Origin: Streptomyces sp. B1I3
GTDB lineage: Bacteria; Actinomycetota; Actinomycetes; Streptomycetales; Streptomycetaceae
Direction of reading: 5' to 3'
NCBI RefSeq assembly: GCF_030816615.1
Contig: NZ_JAUSYD010000001.1
Location: 5,168,501 to 5,232,500 of the forward strand
Length of the DNA: 64,000 nt
Position 1 is the stretch's first letter. Each line of letters starts with the position of its first letter. The translations under genes were made by a program, and so were the position numbers. Below the pieces are notes generated by a model. It ran no database searches, was not told the DNA's origin, and saw only the letters and a list, made by a program, of their open reading frames with translations. Positions 24,383 through 34,723 of this stretch are shown here, piece by piece.

Positions 24383-25393
24383 CGTGCGGGGGTGAGCCCG
24401 CTTGCTCGTACGAAGGTCAAAAATTTCACAACTCCTCCATGAGCGGAGTCGTCGGCCACTAGGGTTCCCGGATACGGCGAACGTGTGACGCACCACACAA
24501 CGTCACACACCATCCTGCCGCGCGTGCGCCCTGGTCCGGCAGTGCCTTTGGGGGGCCGCATGCAGAAGATGGTCAAGGGTGCCAACGTCGGTCTGGCCGC
24601 GCTGAGCGAGGACGTCGGATCCGTGGTGACCCCGAACCGGCGGACCTCCTCCCGAAGGACGGTGCGGAGATCGTCGGCTTCCGGCTCTCCCTGTTCAAGG
24701 GCATGGGCAACGGCCGGGGCAATGCCGAATCAGGGTTCATCCGCAGTGTCGACGAGGCGGTGGACCGCTTCCACGCTCATGTGATCACCCGGTTGGAGAC
24801 CCGTGAAGGGCGCCGCACCGGGGGCGAGCCGGTGGCTTCCCGCTGACTTCCCGCTGGACGTGGGGGGCGGCCCCGCCGCGTCGGGGGAATGCGCGGCAGG
24901 GCCACTGTGCCGAGTGCCCGGCAGGCGGGTTTCGATGCGGTGCGGGGCGCTCTGTGCCGGGTCTCACGTGGCTGCCCAGCCGGACGCCGGCCGCGCCGTG
25001 CGTACGGCGGACCCGCGACCATGCCGGCGTGCCGCCGACACCTCGGTGACCCGCGGGCTCGCAGGCCGCTGCCTGGAGCGGTGACGGGAGCGGTGACCAG
25101 CCTCCGGACGGACATCGGCTCGGCGAGGGCGCGCTCCAGTACCTGCTGCGCGTGGCGTGGCGGGAGCGAGCGGTGGTGGAACGCCCGGCGACCGCCCGGC
25201 CGGCGTGCCTCCTCCTCGCCGTCCCGCAGCGTCCCGCACCGCGCGGCTGCCGGCCACGTGGGCCCGGAGAGGCTGCCGCTGGGCCCAGGGCCCCACCGCG
25301 CCCGTCCCGCGCTCCCGGACGGGACGCCGGACGGTGTCCGGGGCCGGTATCGGGGCACAGGGCACAGGGCACAGGGCACAGGGCACAGGGCAC
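24383..25393. other. gene-poor decayed region
   Basis: About 1 kb between cebR and the tRNA-His terminator. Apart from the TerD-like remnant, an inverted repeat (GTGTGACG 24483-24490 with CGTCACAC 24501-24508) and a 7-bp tandem repeat, no frame shows coherent coding features. The stretch 24850-25350 is GC-rich and unexplained. Confidence 0.5.
24560..24846 (+). pseudogene. frameshifted remnant, TerD-like start fused to an unknown tail
   Basis: An ATG behind GGGGGG begins MQKMVKGANVGLAALSE, resembling the start of streptomycete TerD-domain proteins, but homology stops after about 22 codons. In the next frame a second coding-like piece runs from about 24620 to a TGA at 24844, including GAEIVGFRLSLFKGMGNG and a helical tail; I do not recognise it. 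A deletion plus frameshift of one or two former genes is the simplest reading. Assignment to TerD is by memory of the N-terminus only. Confidence 0.4.
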
Positions 25394-25394
25394 G
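25353..25394. repeat. 7-bp tandem repeat (GGGCACA, five full copies and a variant sixth)
   Basis: Five identical heptamers plus one with a final G abut the tRNA-His terminator. Probably slippage-prone non-coding DNA. Confidence 0.93.
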
Positions 25395-25433
25395 AGAAAG
25401 GCCCGACCTGTTTTCACAGGTCGGGCCTTTCTC
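25394..25433 (-). terminator. terminator after tRNA-His
   Basis: A perfect 17-bp stem with a 6-base TTTTCA loop, 6 bases beyond the tRNA 3' end; symmetrical enough to act on both strands. Confidence 0.88.
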
Positions 25434-25439
25434 CATCAG

Positions 25440-25513
25440 GGTGAGTAACGGGACTTGAACCCGCGACATCCTGGACCACAACCAGGTGCTCTGCCAGCTG
25501 AGCTATACCCACC
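25440..25513 (-). tRNA. tRNA-His (anticodon GUG)
   Basis: The reverse strand folds as a cloverleaf with anticodon loop TTGTGGT and T arm GGGTTCAAGTCCC. The extra G at position -1 (25513) pairs with C73 (25440), the identity element of tRNA-His. One G-U pair in the acceptor stem; CCA is not encoded. Confidence 0.96.
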
Positions 25514-25638
25514 ATGTCGCCCGGTCTTTTTCCGACCGGCCGAGAAAAAGTGTACAGGGTCCGAGAGGGTGCTCGCGCCCGAGTTCTTCCGGCCCCGGTC
25601 GCGGGCCCCGAAGGGCCCGTGACCAGGGGGTGTGCGCC

Positions 25639-26244
25639 CTACTGGGCGGTGGGCGGCGTGTGGCGTGCCGCGATCTCCTTGGCGCGTGCCGAGTCCGGGC
25701 CGGGCTGCGGCACGAAGACGGCCTCGCGGTAGTACCGCAGCTCCGTGATGGAGTCACGGATGTCCGCCAGCGCCCGGTGGTTGCCGTTCTTGTCCGGACT
25801 GTTGAAGTACGCCCTCGGGTACCAGCGCCGGGCCAGCTCCTTGACCGAGGACACATCGACGATCCGGTAGTGGAGGTAGCCCTCCAGCGACGGCATGTCC
25901 CGCAGGAGGAAGCCCCGGTCGGTACCGACCGAGTTCCCGCACAGCGGGGCCTTGCCCGGCTCCTTCACGTGCTCGCGCACGTACGCCAGGACACGCTCCT
26001 CGGCGTCGGCCAGGGTGGTGCCCCCCGCCAGCTCGTCGAGGAGGCCCGAGGCGGTGTGCATCTGCCGCACCACCTCGGGCATCGTCTCCAGCGCCGCGTC
26101 CGGCGGGCGGATCACGATGTCCACCCCTTCGCCGAGCACGTTCAGTTCCGAGTCGGTGACCAGCGCGGCCACCTCGATGAGTGCGTCGTCCGTCAACGAG
26201 AGCCCGGTCATCTCGCAGTCGATCCACACCATGCGGTCGTTCAT
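25639..26244 (-). CDS. orn: oligoribonuclease
   Basis: Protein of 201 aa. DEDDh 3'-5' exonuclease motifs: WIDCEMTG (D and E), the central D in IVDVSSVKELARRW and the H/D pair in NHRALADIRDS. It degrades 2-5 nt RNAs and linear di-GMP (pGpG). ATG 26244 is chosen over the longer frame at 26307 because it matches the family start MNDRMVWIDCEMTG. It follows adpA by 10 bases, so the two are probably co-transcribed, as in S. griseus and S. coelicolor. Confidence 0.95.
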   Translation of the reverse strand: MNDRMVWIDCEMTGLSLTDDALIEVAALVTDSELNVLGEGVDIVIRPPDAALETMPEVVRQMHTASGLLDELAGGTTLADAEERVLAYVREHVKEPGKAPLCGNSVGTDRGFLLRDMPSLEGYLHYRIVDVSSVKELARRWYPRAYFNSPDKNGNHRALADIRDSITELRYYREAVFVPQPGPDSARAKEIAARHTPPTAQ

Positions 26245-26254
26245 GCGCCCCACC

Positions 26255-27487
26255 CTACGGGGCACTCCGCTGCCCGGGCAGGGCCGGGCGCCCGGGAACG
26301 TACGCATCGGGCATCCCCGCGAAGTGCTCCATGGGGCCGCCGGAGCCCGCCGCCGCGGTGACGGGTGCCGGGCCGGGGGAGGCCGCCACAGCGGCCCGCC
26401 GGCTCGACGCCGTGCCCTGGGTGGGCACGGACGTCTCCATCACCGTGGTGACGCCCTCGAGCGCCCCGCCCTGCGGACGACGGGCCCGGTAGGCGGCCCG
26501 GTACGCGGCGGGGGAGGAGCCCAGCTGGCGGCGGAAGTGCCCGCGCAGCGCGACCGGCGAACGGAAGCCACAACGGCCCGCCACCTCGTCGACCGAGTAG
26601 TCGGAGGTCTCGAGCAGCCGCTGTGCCTGCAGCACGCGCTGGGTGATGAGCCACTGGAGCGGTGCGCTGCCCGTGAGCGAGCGGAACCTGCGGTCGAAGG
26701 TCCGCCTGCTCATGTAGGCACGCGCGGCCAGCGTCTCCACGTCGAACTGCTCGTGGAGATGCTCCAGCGCCCAGGCCACGACCTCGGCGAGCGGGTCGGA
26801 GCCGATCTCCTCCGGTAAAGACCTGTCCAGATAGCGCTCCTGACCGCCACTGCGCCGCGGCGGTACGACGAGCCGGCGAGCCAGCGCCCCCGCCGCCTCG
26901 GTGCCGTGGTCGGTACGGACTATGTGGAGGCACAGATCGATTCCGGCCGCCGTTCCGGCCGAGGTGAGTACGTCTCCGTCGTCGACGAACAGCTCTCGCG
27001 GATCGACGTGCACCGACGGATAACGCTTGGCCAGCGTCGGTGCGTACATCCAGTGTGTGGTGGCCGGGCGGCCGTCCAGCAGACCGGCCGCGGCCAGCAC
27101 GAAGGCGCCCGTGCACAGTCCGACGATGCGCGCGCCCTCCTCGTGGGCGCGGCGCAGCGCGTCCAGTGCCTCGGCGGGCGGCGGTGATGTGATGGACCGC
27201 CAGGCGGGCACCACGACGGTGCCGGCCCTGCTGATCGCCTCCAGGCCGTACGGCGTGCTGAGTTCGAGCCCGCCGGTCGTGCGCAGCGGCCCTTCCTCAC
27301 CCCCGCACACCAGCAGGCGGTAGCGCGGAACCCCCGCGTCCTGGCGGTCGATTCCGAAAACGGAGAGCGGGATGGAGCTCTCGAAGATAGGGCCGCCGCT
27401 GAACAGCAGTACGGCTACGACTTCCCGGCGCCGCCGCCCGGTCAGCTTCCGTGCGGCCTCCGTTGTGGTGGCGGAGTCCTGGCTCAT
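26255..27487 (-). CDS. adpA: AdpA, pleiotropic AraC-family developmental regulator
   Basis: Protein of 410 aa, the length of known AdpA. N-terminal DJ-1/PfpI (class-I amidotransferase-like) dimerisation domain (about 18-200) and C-terminal AraC/XylS DNA-binding domain (about 235-335, MSRRTFDRRF and CGFRSPVALRGHFRR). Codon 224, between the domains, is TTA (26816-26818), the conserved bldA-dependent codon. AdpA activates morphological and antibiotic genes in streptomycetes. A long upstream region of over 800 bases suggests complex control. Followed by orn. Confidence 0.97.
   Translation of the reverse strand: MSQDSATTTEAARKLTGRRRREVVAVLLFSGGPIFESSIPLSVFGIDRQDAGVPRYRLLVCGGEEGPLRTTGGLELSTPYGLEAISRAGTVVVPAWRSITSPPPAEALDALRRAHEEGARIVGLCTGAFVLAAAGLLDGRPATTHWMYAPTLAKRYPSVHVDPRELFVDDGDVLTSAGTAAGIDLCLHIVRTDHGTEAAGALARRLVVPPRRSGGQERYLDRSLPEEIGSDPLAEVVAWALEHLHEQFDVETLAARAYMSRRTFDRRFRSLTGSAPLQWLITQRVLQAQRLLETSDYSVDEVAGRCGFRSPVALRGHFRRQLGSSPAAYRAAYRARRPQGGALEGVTTVMETSVPTQGTASSRRAAVAASPGPAPVTAAAGSGGPMEHFAGMPDAYVPGRPALPGQRSAP
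26816..26818 (-). promoter_or_regulatory. TTA leucine codon 224 of adpA (bldA checkpoint)
   Basis: TTA is the rarest codon in Streptomyces and needs the bldA tRNA. Its place between the two AdpA domains is the same as in S. coelicolor and S. griseus, so translation of AdpA is expected to depend on bldA. Confidence 0.93.
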
Positions 27488-28309
27488 GACGCTAAGCCCC
27501 CCTCGGTGTTCGCGTCTCCCTGGTCCCTACGGGCCTGTCGCTCCTGCACGTTTCCCCTCGGTCTCGCACGCGTCCCCAGTCCTCGATCCCCATGATCGAA
27601 TCTACTGCGTTCCGTGGTGCCGACGTGACACGTTCCCCCACCGGCACTATGTCGACAAGGCAACTTGGCGCGAAGCATTTGATCACGAAGCGTTTCACCC
27701 GCGAGCGCCTCAGGGAAGAGCGCCTGGTGATCATGGCCCGTCCGCGTCGGGTCAAAGCGTACCGCGCGGTCTATTCCTGCCTGGTGGCACGTGGCTTGGT
27801 CGGCCATAACGCCAAGAAAAGGGGGCCGATGTGAAGTTGGCTGAAAACCGGCGGTTGCGCGTGCGCCTTTCAGTCATGCGACCGGCGTACGACCCCTGGC
27901 GTCGGCAGCTTCAGTGCGCCCCGAGGCCTTCAGGAGACTCTTCGACGCCCCGATGTGAACCACCCGGAGCCGCCCGGTGGCGGGGAGTGACGGCCGGGCC
28001 GGTGACGGGCGGGCCGCGTCCGCAAGCCGCTCGTGGATCTGTCACACCGGCCGGCGAGAACCGGAACGGAAGCCGGCCACTTCGCCCGAGCTGGATGTAC
28101 GACACAACCGGCATTGCCATACGGGACGGTCTCGGGCATGCTCCCCCCATTGCCGCACGCAGCCGTGCGAGGGCTGGGCAGTGAAGGAGTGGCGCCGTAC
28201 CCTTGAGGGTAAGGAGTTGGGAAGATGATTCCCGGACACGGCTTCACCGCTCGCAGGCCCACCTCCACACCGCTCCCTCCTCACGAGGACTCTCTTCGCC
28301 GAGACACCG
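27488..28309. other. long adpA upstream region
   Basis: An 822-base divergent intergenic region between adpA and the stress-protein gene. The 27590-27830 part is less GC-rich. TGGCGCGAAG at 27666-27675 differs by one base from the AdpA consensus TGGCSNGWWY, and CTTGG/CCAAG arms occur at 27795-27816. No coding frame looks real. Multiple promoters and a long leader are likely by analogy with known adpA loci. Confidence 0.5.
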
Positions 28310-28831
28310 ATGGCCGGTCACGAAATCCCTGAACCCGCAGACCGCAAGCAGGTAGCCGACCCCCGGTCGGACCCGCAGACGGTCGCAGAGTCGCGCCCCT
28401 CCTGCGATCCCGCCTTCCGGCATGGGGTCGTGGTCGGTTTCGACGGTTCCATGTCCAGCGAGCGAGCTCTCGCCTATGCCATCGGCATGGCGGGAAGGCT
28501 GAGTTCCGGGCTGATCATCGTCCACGTGGCCAACCGGCTGCCGACCACGGTCTGGGCGGGTTGCGAGCCGCCGGTCTTCGTGGACGTGCCCGACCACCGC
28601 ACCGAGGTCCTCGGCCTGGAGCTGGCGTGCGCGGACTACCTCTCCGACGTGCCGTGGGTGCTCGTCGAGCGTGGCGGTGACATCTGCCACGAGCTGGAGG
28701 AGGTCGGCCGCGAGTATTCGGCGGACGCCATCGTGGTCGGCTCCACGCACGGCATCGTGGGCCGGATCTTCGGCTCGGTGGCCGGCCGTCTCGCGCGACG
28801 CGCCCAGCGCCCCGTCATCGTCATCCCCTGA
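28310..28831 (+). CDS. universal stress protein, UspA type
   Basis: Protein of 173 aa with one Usp domain (about 37-173) after a disordered N-terminus. The ATP-binding signature G-2x-G-9x-GS can be followed in VVGSTHGIVGRIFGSVAGRL, and the strand VVVGFDGSMSSERAL carries the first Asp. Probably nucleotide-binding. ATG 28310 has only a weak Shine-Dalgarno; a later start is possible because the first 35 residues are not part of the domain. Confidence 0.85.
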   Translation: MAGHEIPEPADRKQVADPRSDPQTVAESRPSCDPAFRHGVVVGFDGSMSSERALAYAIGMAGRLSSGLIIVHVANRLPTTVWAGCEPPVFVDVPDHRTEVLGLELACADYLSDVPWVLVERGGDICHELEEVGREYSADAIVVGSTHGIVGRIFGSVAGRLARRAQRPVIVIP

Positions 28832-28943
28832 GGCCTCGGAGCGTCATTCCAGGAGGCCTCAGAAGGCCACAGGGCGGCCCCTGACGGCCCGTCAATCCTC
28901 TGCGGGCGGCCCGATTGCCGCCCGCACGCGCCAGGCGCGCGGA

Positions 28944-28986
28944 GAGCGGCCCCCGCACCCACCGTGGCGTGGTGCGGGGGCCGCTC
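28944..28986. terminator. bidirectional terminator between usp and glmS genes
   Basis: A 15-bp perfect stem (28944-28958 with 28972-28986) with a 13-base loop lies between the two convergent genes. Confidence 0.75.
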
Positions 28987-29036
28987 CGTGTCCGCGAGCC
29001 CTCCGTGCGCGAGCCGCTCCGTGTGCGGGCCGCCGG

Positions 29037-30866
<1,830 letters not shown>

Positions 30867-30950
30867 AGAGTCTGCCCCTCCATCGACGTACAAGTGAGTG
30901 CCCGGCCGTCCCGACCGTTCAGTCGCCCGGCCTCTTCGCCGCCCGGCTGT

Positions 30951-31226
30951 TCAGCCGTAGACGATGCGGCGCAGCTGCCGGAGCGAGAGCTCCTGCGGTG
31001 CGACCGCCCGGTGCGGCAGTTCGGCCGCGATCCGCTCGAAGATCTCCGTGTTCACCAGGCCGCCGGACTGCAGTTCGCGGTGGCGGCGGCGGACGAAGTC
31101 CTCGGCCGTCTCGTCGAAGTACGCCAGCACGTCGAGGATCACCCGGACCGCTTCGCCCCGCTGGAGCGGGGTGGAGCGGATGAGGTGGTCGATGAGGTCG
31201 TCATGCGAGGCGCGGTGTTCGAGCAC
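30951..31226 (-). CDS. small conserved hypothetical protein
   Basis: Protein of about 91 aa from GTG 31226 (a longer version from GTG 31292 is possible). Helical, charged, with DLIDHLIRSTPLQRGEAVRV and the C-terminal LSLRQLRRIVYG. I recognise it as a conserved streptomycete protein without a known function. It lies 84 bases upstream of glmS on the same strand and may be co-transcribed. A perfect 18-bp palindrome lies just upstream of the shorter start. Confidence 0.65.
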   Translation of the reverse strand: MLEHRASHDDLIDHLIRSTPLQRGEAVRVILDVLAYFDETAEDFVRRRHRELQSGGLVNTEIFERIAAELPHRAVAPQELSLRQLRRIVYG

Positions 31227-31266
31227 CCGTTGATATTGCTCGGGATGAGCGGGATTCGCAAGAAAT

Positions 31267-31284
31267 CTGCCCGATATCGGGCAG
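31267..31284. promoter_or_regulatory. perfect 18-bp palindrome, candidate operator
   Basis: CTGCCCGATATCGGGCAG is self-complementary over 18 bases without a loop, so it is more likely a protein-binding site than a terminator. It sits between the DUF4429 gene and the small gene ahead of glmS, 41 bases before GTG 31226. Confidence 0.5.
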
Positions 31285-31314
31285 GCGGGCACGGAAGTGT
31301 GTCACTCGATGGAC

Positions 31315-32217
31315 TCACAGACGCTGCAGAACCGCCTGTTTCGCGGTGGTGAACTCCTCGTCGGTGAGGATGCCCGCCTCGTGCAGCTCGCCGAGCTCGC
31401 GCAGCCGGCGCAGCAGGACGTCCTGATCGTCGGGAACCGCCGCCGCCGTGCTGCTGCCGGTGCCGGCGGCAGGCCCGGCGCCGCCCTGGGGGGCGGGCAG
31501 GACGAGGGGCTTCGCTCCCGTCCGCGCGGCGGGCATCCGCACGAGTACGGCGGCCGCCACCAGCACGGCGGTGTACTCGCGCTTGGACAGCCCCCACAGG
31601 TCCAGCGCGTACGGATCGAACTTGGGCGGCAGGGAGGAGGTGACACCACCCCGGTCGAAGCGCAGGAAGCCGTTCTCCAGCCCGATGGAGGGCACCCAGC
31701 GGACCCCCGTCACCTCCGCCACGGGAAAGGACACCGCGCCACCCGAGGACTTCGCGTCCTCGGCCTTCCAGTTCCAGACGAGCCGGACCGTCTCCCCGTC
31801 GAAGGACGCCGTACCGTCCCCGCCGCCCCCGGACACGGGTACCGACGGGCCGGGGAGCAGGAAGCCGTCCACCGGCCCGTCGGGCACCTGCTCGATCAGG
31901 AGGGCGTTGCGCACCTCGTCCACGAGGTATTCGGCCACGCCCGTGCGGTCCTTCTCGACGGCGAGCTGATACGGGTCGCAGGCGTCCCTGAGCCGGCCGT
32001 CCGCGGCGCGCAGGACCGGGCACGCGCCGGTGCGCAGGCGCAGCCGCAGGCGGCCCCCCTTGCGGTCGGGCTCGAACGATATGCCCGCCACGGCCTGCAG
32101 CGGGACGGCGAACTCGCCGAGGTCCTGCCGCACCGGATGAACCCTGCCGCCGGGCACGATGCGTACCGAGTCACCGTCGAACTGCCACGTTCCGTCGCGC
32201 GTGATGATGTCCGCCAT
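31315..32217 (-). CDS. DUF4429 domain protein with C-terminal SHOCT motif
   Basis: Protein of 300 aa. Two beta-rich DUF4429 halves (about 1-100 and 115-210, each beginning with a TWQFDGDSVRI- or GTASFDGETVRL-like strand), a Pro/Ala/Gly linker, and a C-terminal SHOCT hairpin (LRELGELHEAGILTDEEFTTAK). SHOCT modules usually mediate assembly; the function of DUF4429 is unknown. ATG 32217 is the first credible start. Confidence 0.85.
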   Translation of the reverse strand: MADIITRDGTWQFDGDSVRIVPGGRVHPVRQDLGEFAVPLQAVAGISFEPDRKGGRLRLRLRTGACPVLRAADGRLRDACDPYQLAVEKDRTGVAEYLVDEVRNALLIEQVPDGPVDGFLLPGPSVPVSGGGGDGTASFDGETVRLVWNWKAEDAKSSGGAVSFPVAEVTGVRWVPSIGLENGFLRFDRGGVTSSLPPKFDPYALDLWGLSKREYTAVLVAAAVLVRMPAARTGAKPLVLPAPQGGAGPAAGTGSSTAAAVPDDQDVLLRRLRELGELHEAGILTDEEFTTAKQAVLQRL

Positions 32218-32365
32218 GCGGCGGATTCTGCCAGCGCGCCGGCCCGCGTACCGACTGAACGGTTCGGACCGGTTCCGCGTGCTCCCGGGATCCGCCGATC
32301 GGCCACCCCGGCGGCTCCTCCCTCGGCTGCTCCCGGCCGCGGCCACGCCGCCCCGGGCCGGGGAG

Positions 32366-33394
32366 TCAGCTGACCTTCTTCGCCTTCTCGATGGCCTCGG
32401 CGAGGTCCTCGAGGATCGGCGCGCACTTGGCGTACGAGTAGATGGGCTCCGTCGTGCGCGGGACGACCTGGCCGGCCTTGACGGCGGGCAGCTGGGCCCA
32501 GGTCGGCTTCGACGTCAGGGCGTCGGGCTGGAGGGCCGAGGACCGGTTGTCCATCATGATGATGTCGGCCTCGTACTTGTCCACGTTCTCCCAGCTCAGC
32601 TCCTCGAAGAAGCCGGCGGCGTTGACCTTCGGCTCGACGAACCGCACACCGAGCTCCTGGAAGTAGAGGGTGTCCGCGGACGTCTTGGCGAGCGAGACGT
32701 AGAAGAGGTCCTGGCTGGCGGAGCCGACCATGACCTTGATGTTCGGCTGCGACTTCGCGGCGGCGCGCAGCCGGGCGGCGGCCTTCTCGAAGCGGGCCTT
32801 CGCGTCGGTGACCGTCTTGGCCTCGACGTCGGCGCCGAGGGAGACGGCGAGGTCCTCGTGGCGCTGGATCGCCTTGGGGACAGTGGTCTGCGCGGCCCAC
32901 AGGGCGACGCTCGGGGCCAGCTTGAGGATCTTGTCCTTGGACTGGTCCGGCACGTACCAGAGGGCGTCCTTCTCCCACATGGCGGTGACGAGCAGCTCCG
33001 GTGCGAGACCGGTGTACTTCTCGACGTTGAACTCGCCCCAGACGTTGCCGAGCACCTCGACCTTGCTGATGTCGAGGTCGCCTGCCTGGACGTCCGGCTT
33101 GCCGTCCGCGGTCTTCGTCGGGCCGAAGACGCCCTTGACCTCGATGCCGTAGTCGTGAAGAGCGGCGGCGACGCCGATGAAGGCGACGATGTTCTTCGGC
33201 ACGGAGCCGGCCTTCGCGGTCAGTCCGCGGTCGTCCTTGAAGCTCCAGGGGCCGGACTTCGCGGCGCCGGTGTCCGAGCCGGACTCCTTCGTGGAGTCGT
33301 CACCGCACGCGGCGAGTACGGCCCCGAGGCCGACGGCTCCACCGGCGGCCAGCAGGCCGCGGCGGGAAAGGGAGGTGGTCCGGACGTGGGGCAT
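32366..33394 (-). CDS. iron-siderophore-binding lipoprotein (DesE-like)
   Basis: Protein of 342 aa. The signal has a twin-arginine motif LSRRGLL and a lipobox LAAC (C30), so it is probably a Tat-exported lipoprotein. The rest is an FepB/FhuD-type (class III) binding fold with a long helical backbone. Its position beside the leucine-catabolism operon matches S. coelicolor desE (ferrioxamine receptor), but the substrate is inferred. An iron box lies 49 bases upstream. No permease or ATPase genes adjoin it. Confidence 0.85.
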   Translation of the reverse strand: MPHVRTTSLSRRGLLAAGGAVGLGAVLAACGDDSTKESGSDTGAAKSGPWSFKDDRGLTAKAGSVPKNIVAFIGVAAALHDYGIEVKGVFGPTKTADGKPDVQAGDLDISKVEVLGNVWGEFNVEKYTGLAPELLVTAMWEKDALWYVPDQSKDKILKLAPSVALWAAQTTVPKAIQRHEDLAVSLGADVEAKTVTDAKARFEKAAARLRAAAKSQPNIKVMVGSASQDLFYVSLAKTSADTLYFQELGVRFVEPKVNAAGFFEELSWENVDKYEADIIMMDNRSSALQPDALTSKPTWAQLPAVKAGQVVPRTTEPIYSYAKCAPILEDLAEAIEKAKKVS

Positions 33395-33442
33395 GGGTGT
33401 GTCTGCTTTCGTACGCGCCGAGGGCGCCCGCCGACTGATCGA

Positions 33443-33461
33443 AGGTAGGCTAGCCTAACCT
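33443..33461. promoter_or_regulatory. DmdR/IdeR-type iron box
   Basis: The sequence GGTAGGCTAGCCTAACC (33444-33460) matches the actinobacterial iron box TTAGGTTAGGCTCACCTAA closely, with TAGGCTAGCCTA as a perfect core palindrome. It should bind the Fe-DmdR repressor and switch the siderophore-binding gene on in iron shortage. Confidence 0.85.
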
Positions 33462-33549
33462 CACATGAGGGGGGAGGGAGGGGCAGGAGGAAGCCGCCCT
33501 CCCCGTACCGGAGAGAGCGGCTTGCCGACATCCATGCGGGCGTCCGTCC

Positions 33550-34716
33550 TCAGGCGTCGATCCCGAGCTCCCGTGCGATCAGCATCCGCTGGACCTCGCT
33601 CGTGCCTTCGCCGATCTCCAGGATCTTGGAGTCGCGCCACATCCGGGCCACCGGGTACTCGTTCATGAAGCCGTACCCACCGTGGATCTGCGTCGCCTCG
33701 CGCGCGTTGTCCACCGCCACCGTGGACGAGTACAGCTTCGCGATCGCCGCTTCCTTCTTGAACGGCTCGCCCGCCAGCAGCCGGGAGGCCGCGTCCCGCC
33801 ACCCGATCCGGGCCATGTGTGCCCGCATCTCCATGTCCGCGATCTTGAACTGGATGGCCTGGTTGGCGCCGATCGGCTTGCCGAAGGCGTGCCGCTCCCG
33901 CGCGTACTTCACGGACTCGTCCACGCAGCCCTGCGCCAGGCCCGTCGACAGCGCCGAGATGGCGATCCTGCCCTCGTCCAGGATGCGCAGGAACTGCGCG
34001 TATCCGCGGCCCTCCTCGCCCAGGAGGTTGGCCGCCGGGACGCGCACGTCGGCGAACGACAGCTCACGGGTGTCCGAGGCGTTCCATCCGACCTTCGAGT
34101 ACGGGGCGGCGACCGTGAAGCCGGGGGTGCCGGAGGGGACGATGATCGAGGAGATGCGTGGGGCGCCGTTCTCCTTGCGGCCGGTCACCGCGGTCACCGT
34201 CACCAACTCCGTGATGTCCGTGCCGGAGTTGGTGATGAAGCACTTGGAGCCGTTGATGACCCACTCGTCCGTGGCCTCGTCCAGCACGGCCGTCGTCCGG
34301 GTGCCGCCCGCGTCGGACCCGCCGTCCGGCTCCGTCAGCCCGAACGCGCCGAGTGCCTCGCCCGAACAGAGCCTCGGGAGCCACCGCTGCTTCTGCTCCT
34401 CGGTGCCGAAGCGGTAGACGGGCATGGCGCCCAGCGAGACCCCGGCCTCCAGGGTGATCGCCACGGACGAGTCGACCCGGGCCAGCTCCTCCAGGGCGAC
34501 CCCGAGGGCGAGGTAGTCGCCGCCCATGCCGCCGTACTCCTCCGGGAAGGGCAGGCCGAAGAGCCCCATCCGCCCCATCTCCCGCACGATCTCGTACGGG
34601 AACTCGTGACGCTCGTAGAAGTCGCCGATCTTCGGGGCGATCACGTCGTGGGCGAACTCCTCGACGGTGCGGCGCAGTTCCTCGTGCTCGGCGGTCAGCC
34701 GATGGTCAAGGGACAT
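33550..34716 (-). CDS. acyl-CoA dehydrogenase (isovaleryl-CoA type)
   Basis: Protein of 388 aa with the acyl-CoA dehydrogenase signatures FGLTEPDGGSDAGGTRTTA and QIHGGYGFMNEYPVARMWRD. Being the last gene of an operon with methylcrotonyl-CoA carboxylase and HMG-CoA lyase, it most likely oxidises isovaleryl-CoA to 3-methylcrotonyl-CoA with FAD. ATG 34716 has AAGGAG embedded in the end of the upstream gene, 7 bases after its stop. Confidence 0.9.
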   Translation of the reverse strand: MSLDHRLTAEHEELRRTVEEFAHDVIAPKIGDFYERHEFPYEIVREMGRMGLFGLPFPEEYGGMGGDYLALGVALEELARVDSSVAITLEAGVSLGAMPVYRFGTEEQKQRWLPRLCSGEALGAFGLTEPDGGSDAGGTRTTAVLDEATDEWVINGSKCFITNSGTDITELVTVTAVTGRKENGAPRISSIIVPSGTPGFTVAAPYSKVGWNASDTRELSFADVRVPAANLLGEEGRGYAQFLRILDEGRIAISALSTGLAQGCVDESVKYARERHAFGKPIGANQAIQFKIADMEMRAHMARIGWRDAASRLLAGEPFKKEAAIAKLYSSTVAVDNAREATQIHGGYGFMNEYPVARMWRDSKILEIGEGTSEVQRMLIARELGIDA

Positions 34717-34723
34717 GGGGTGG

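Noticed and set aside
24483..24508. Crp-type binding site
   Set aside because: The GTGTGACG/CGTCACAC arms are separated by 10 bases, more than a canonical Crp site.
27592..27834. Small plus-strand gene upstream of adpA
   Set aside because: It has no ribosome site, poor codon bias and lies in the expected adpA promoter/leader region.
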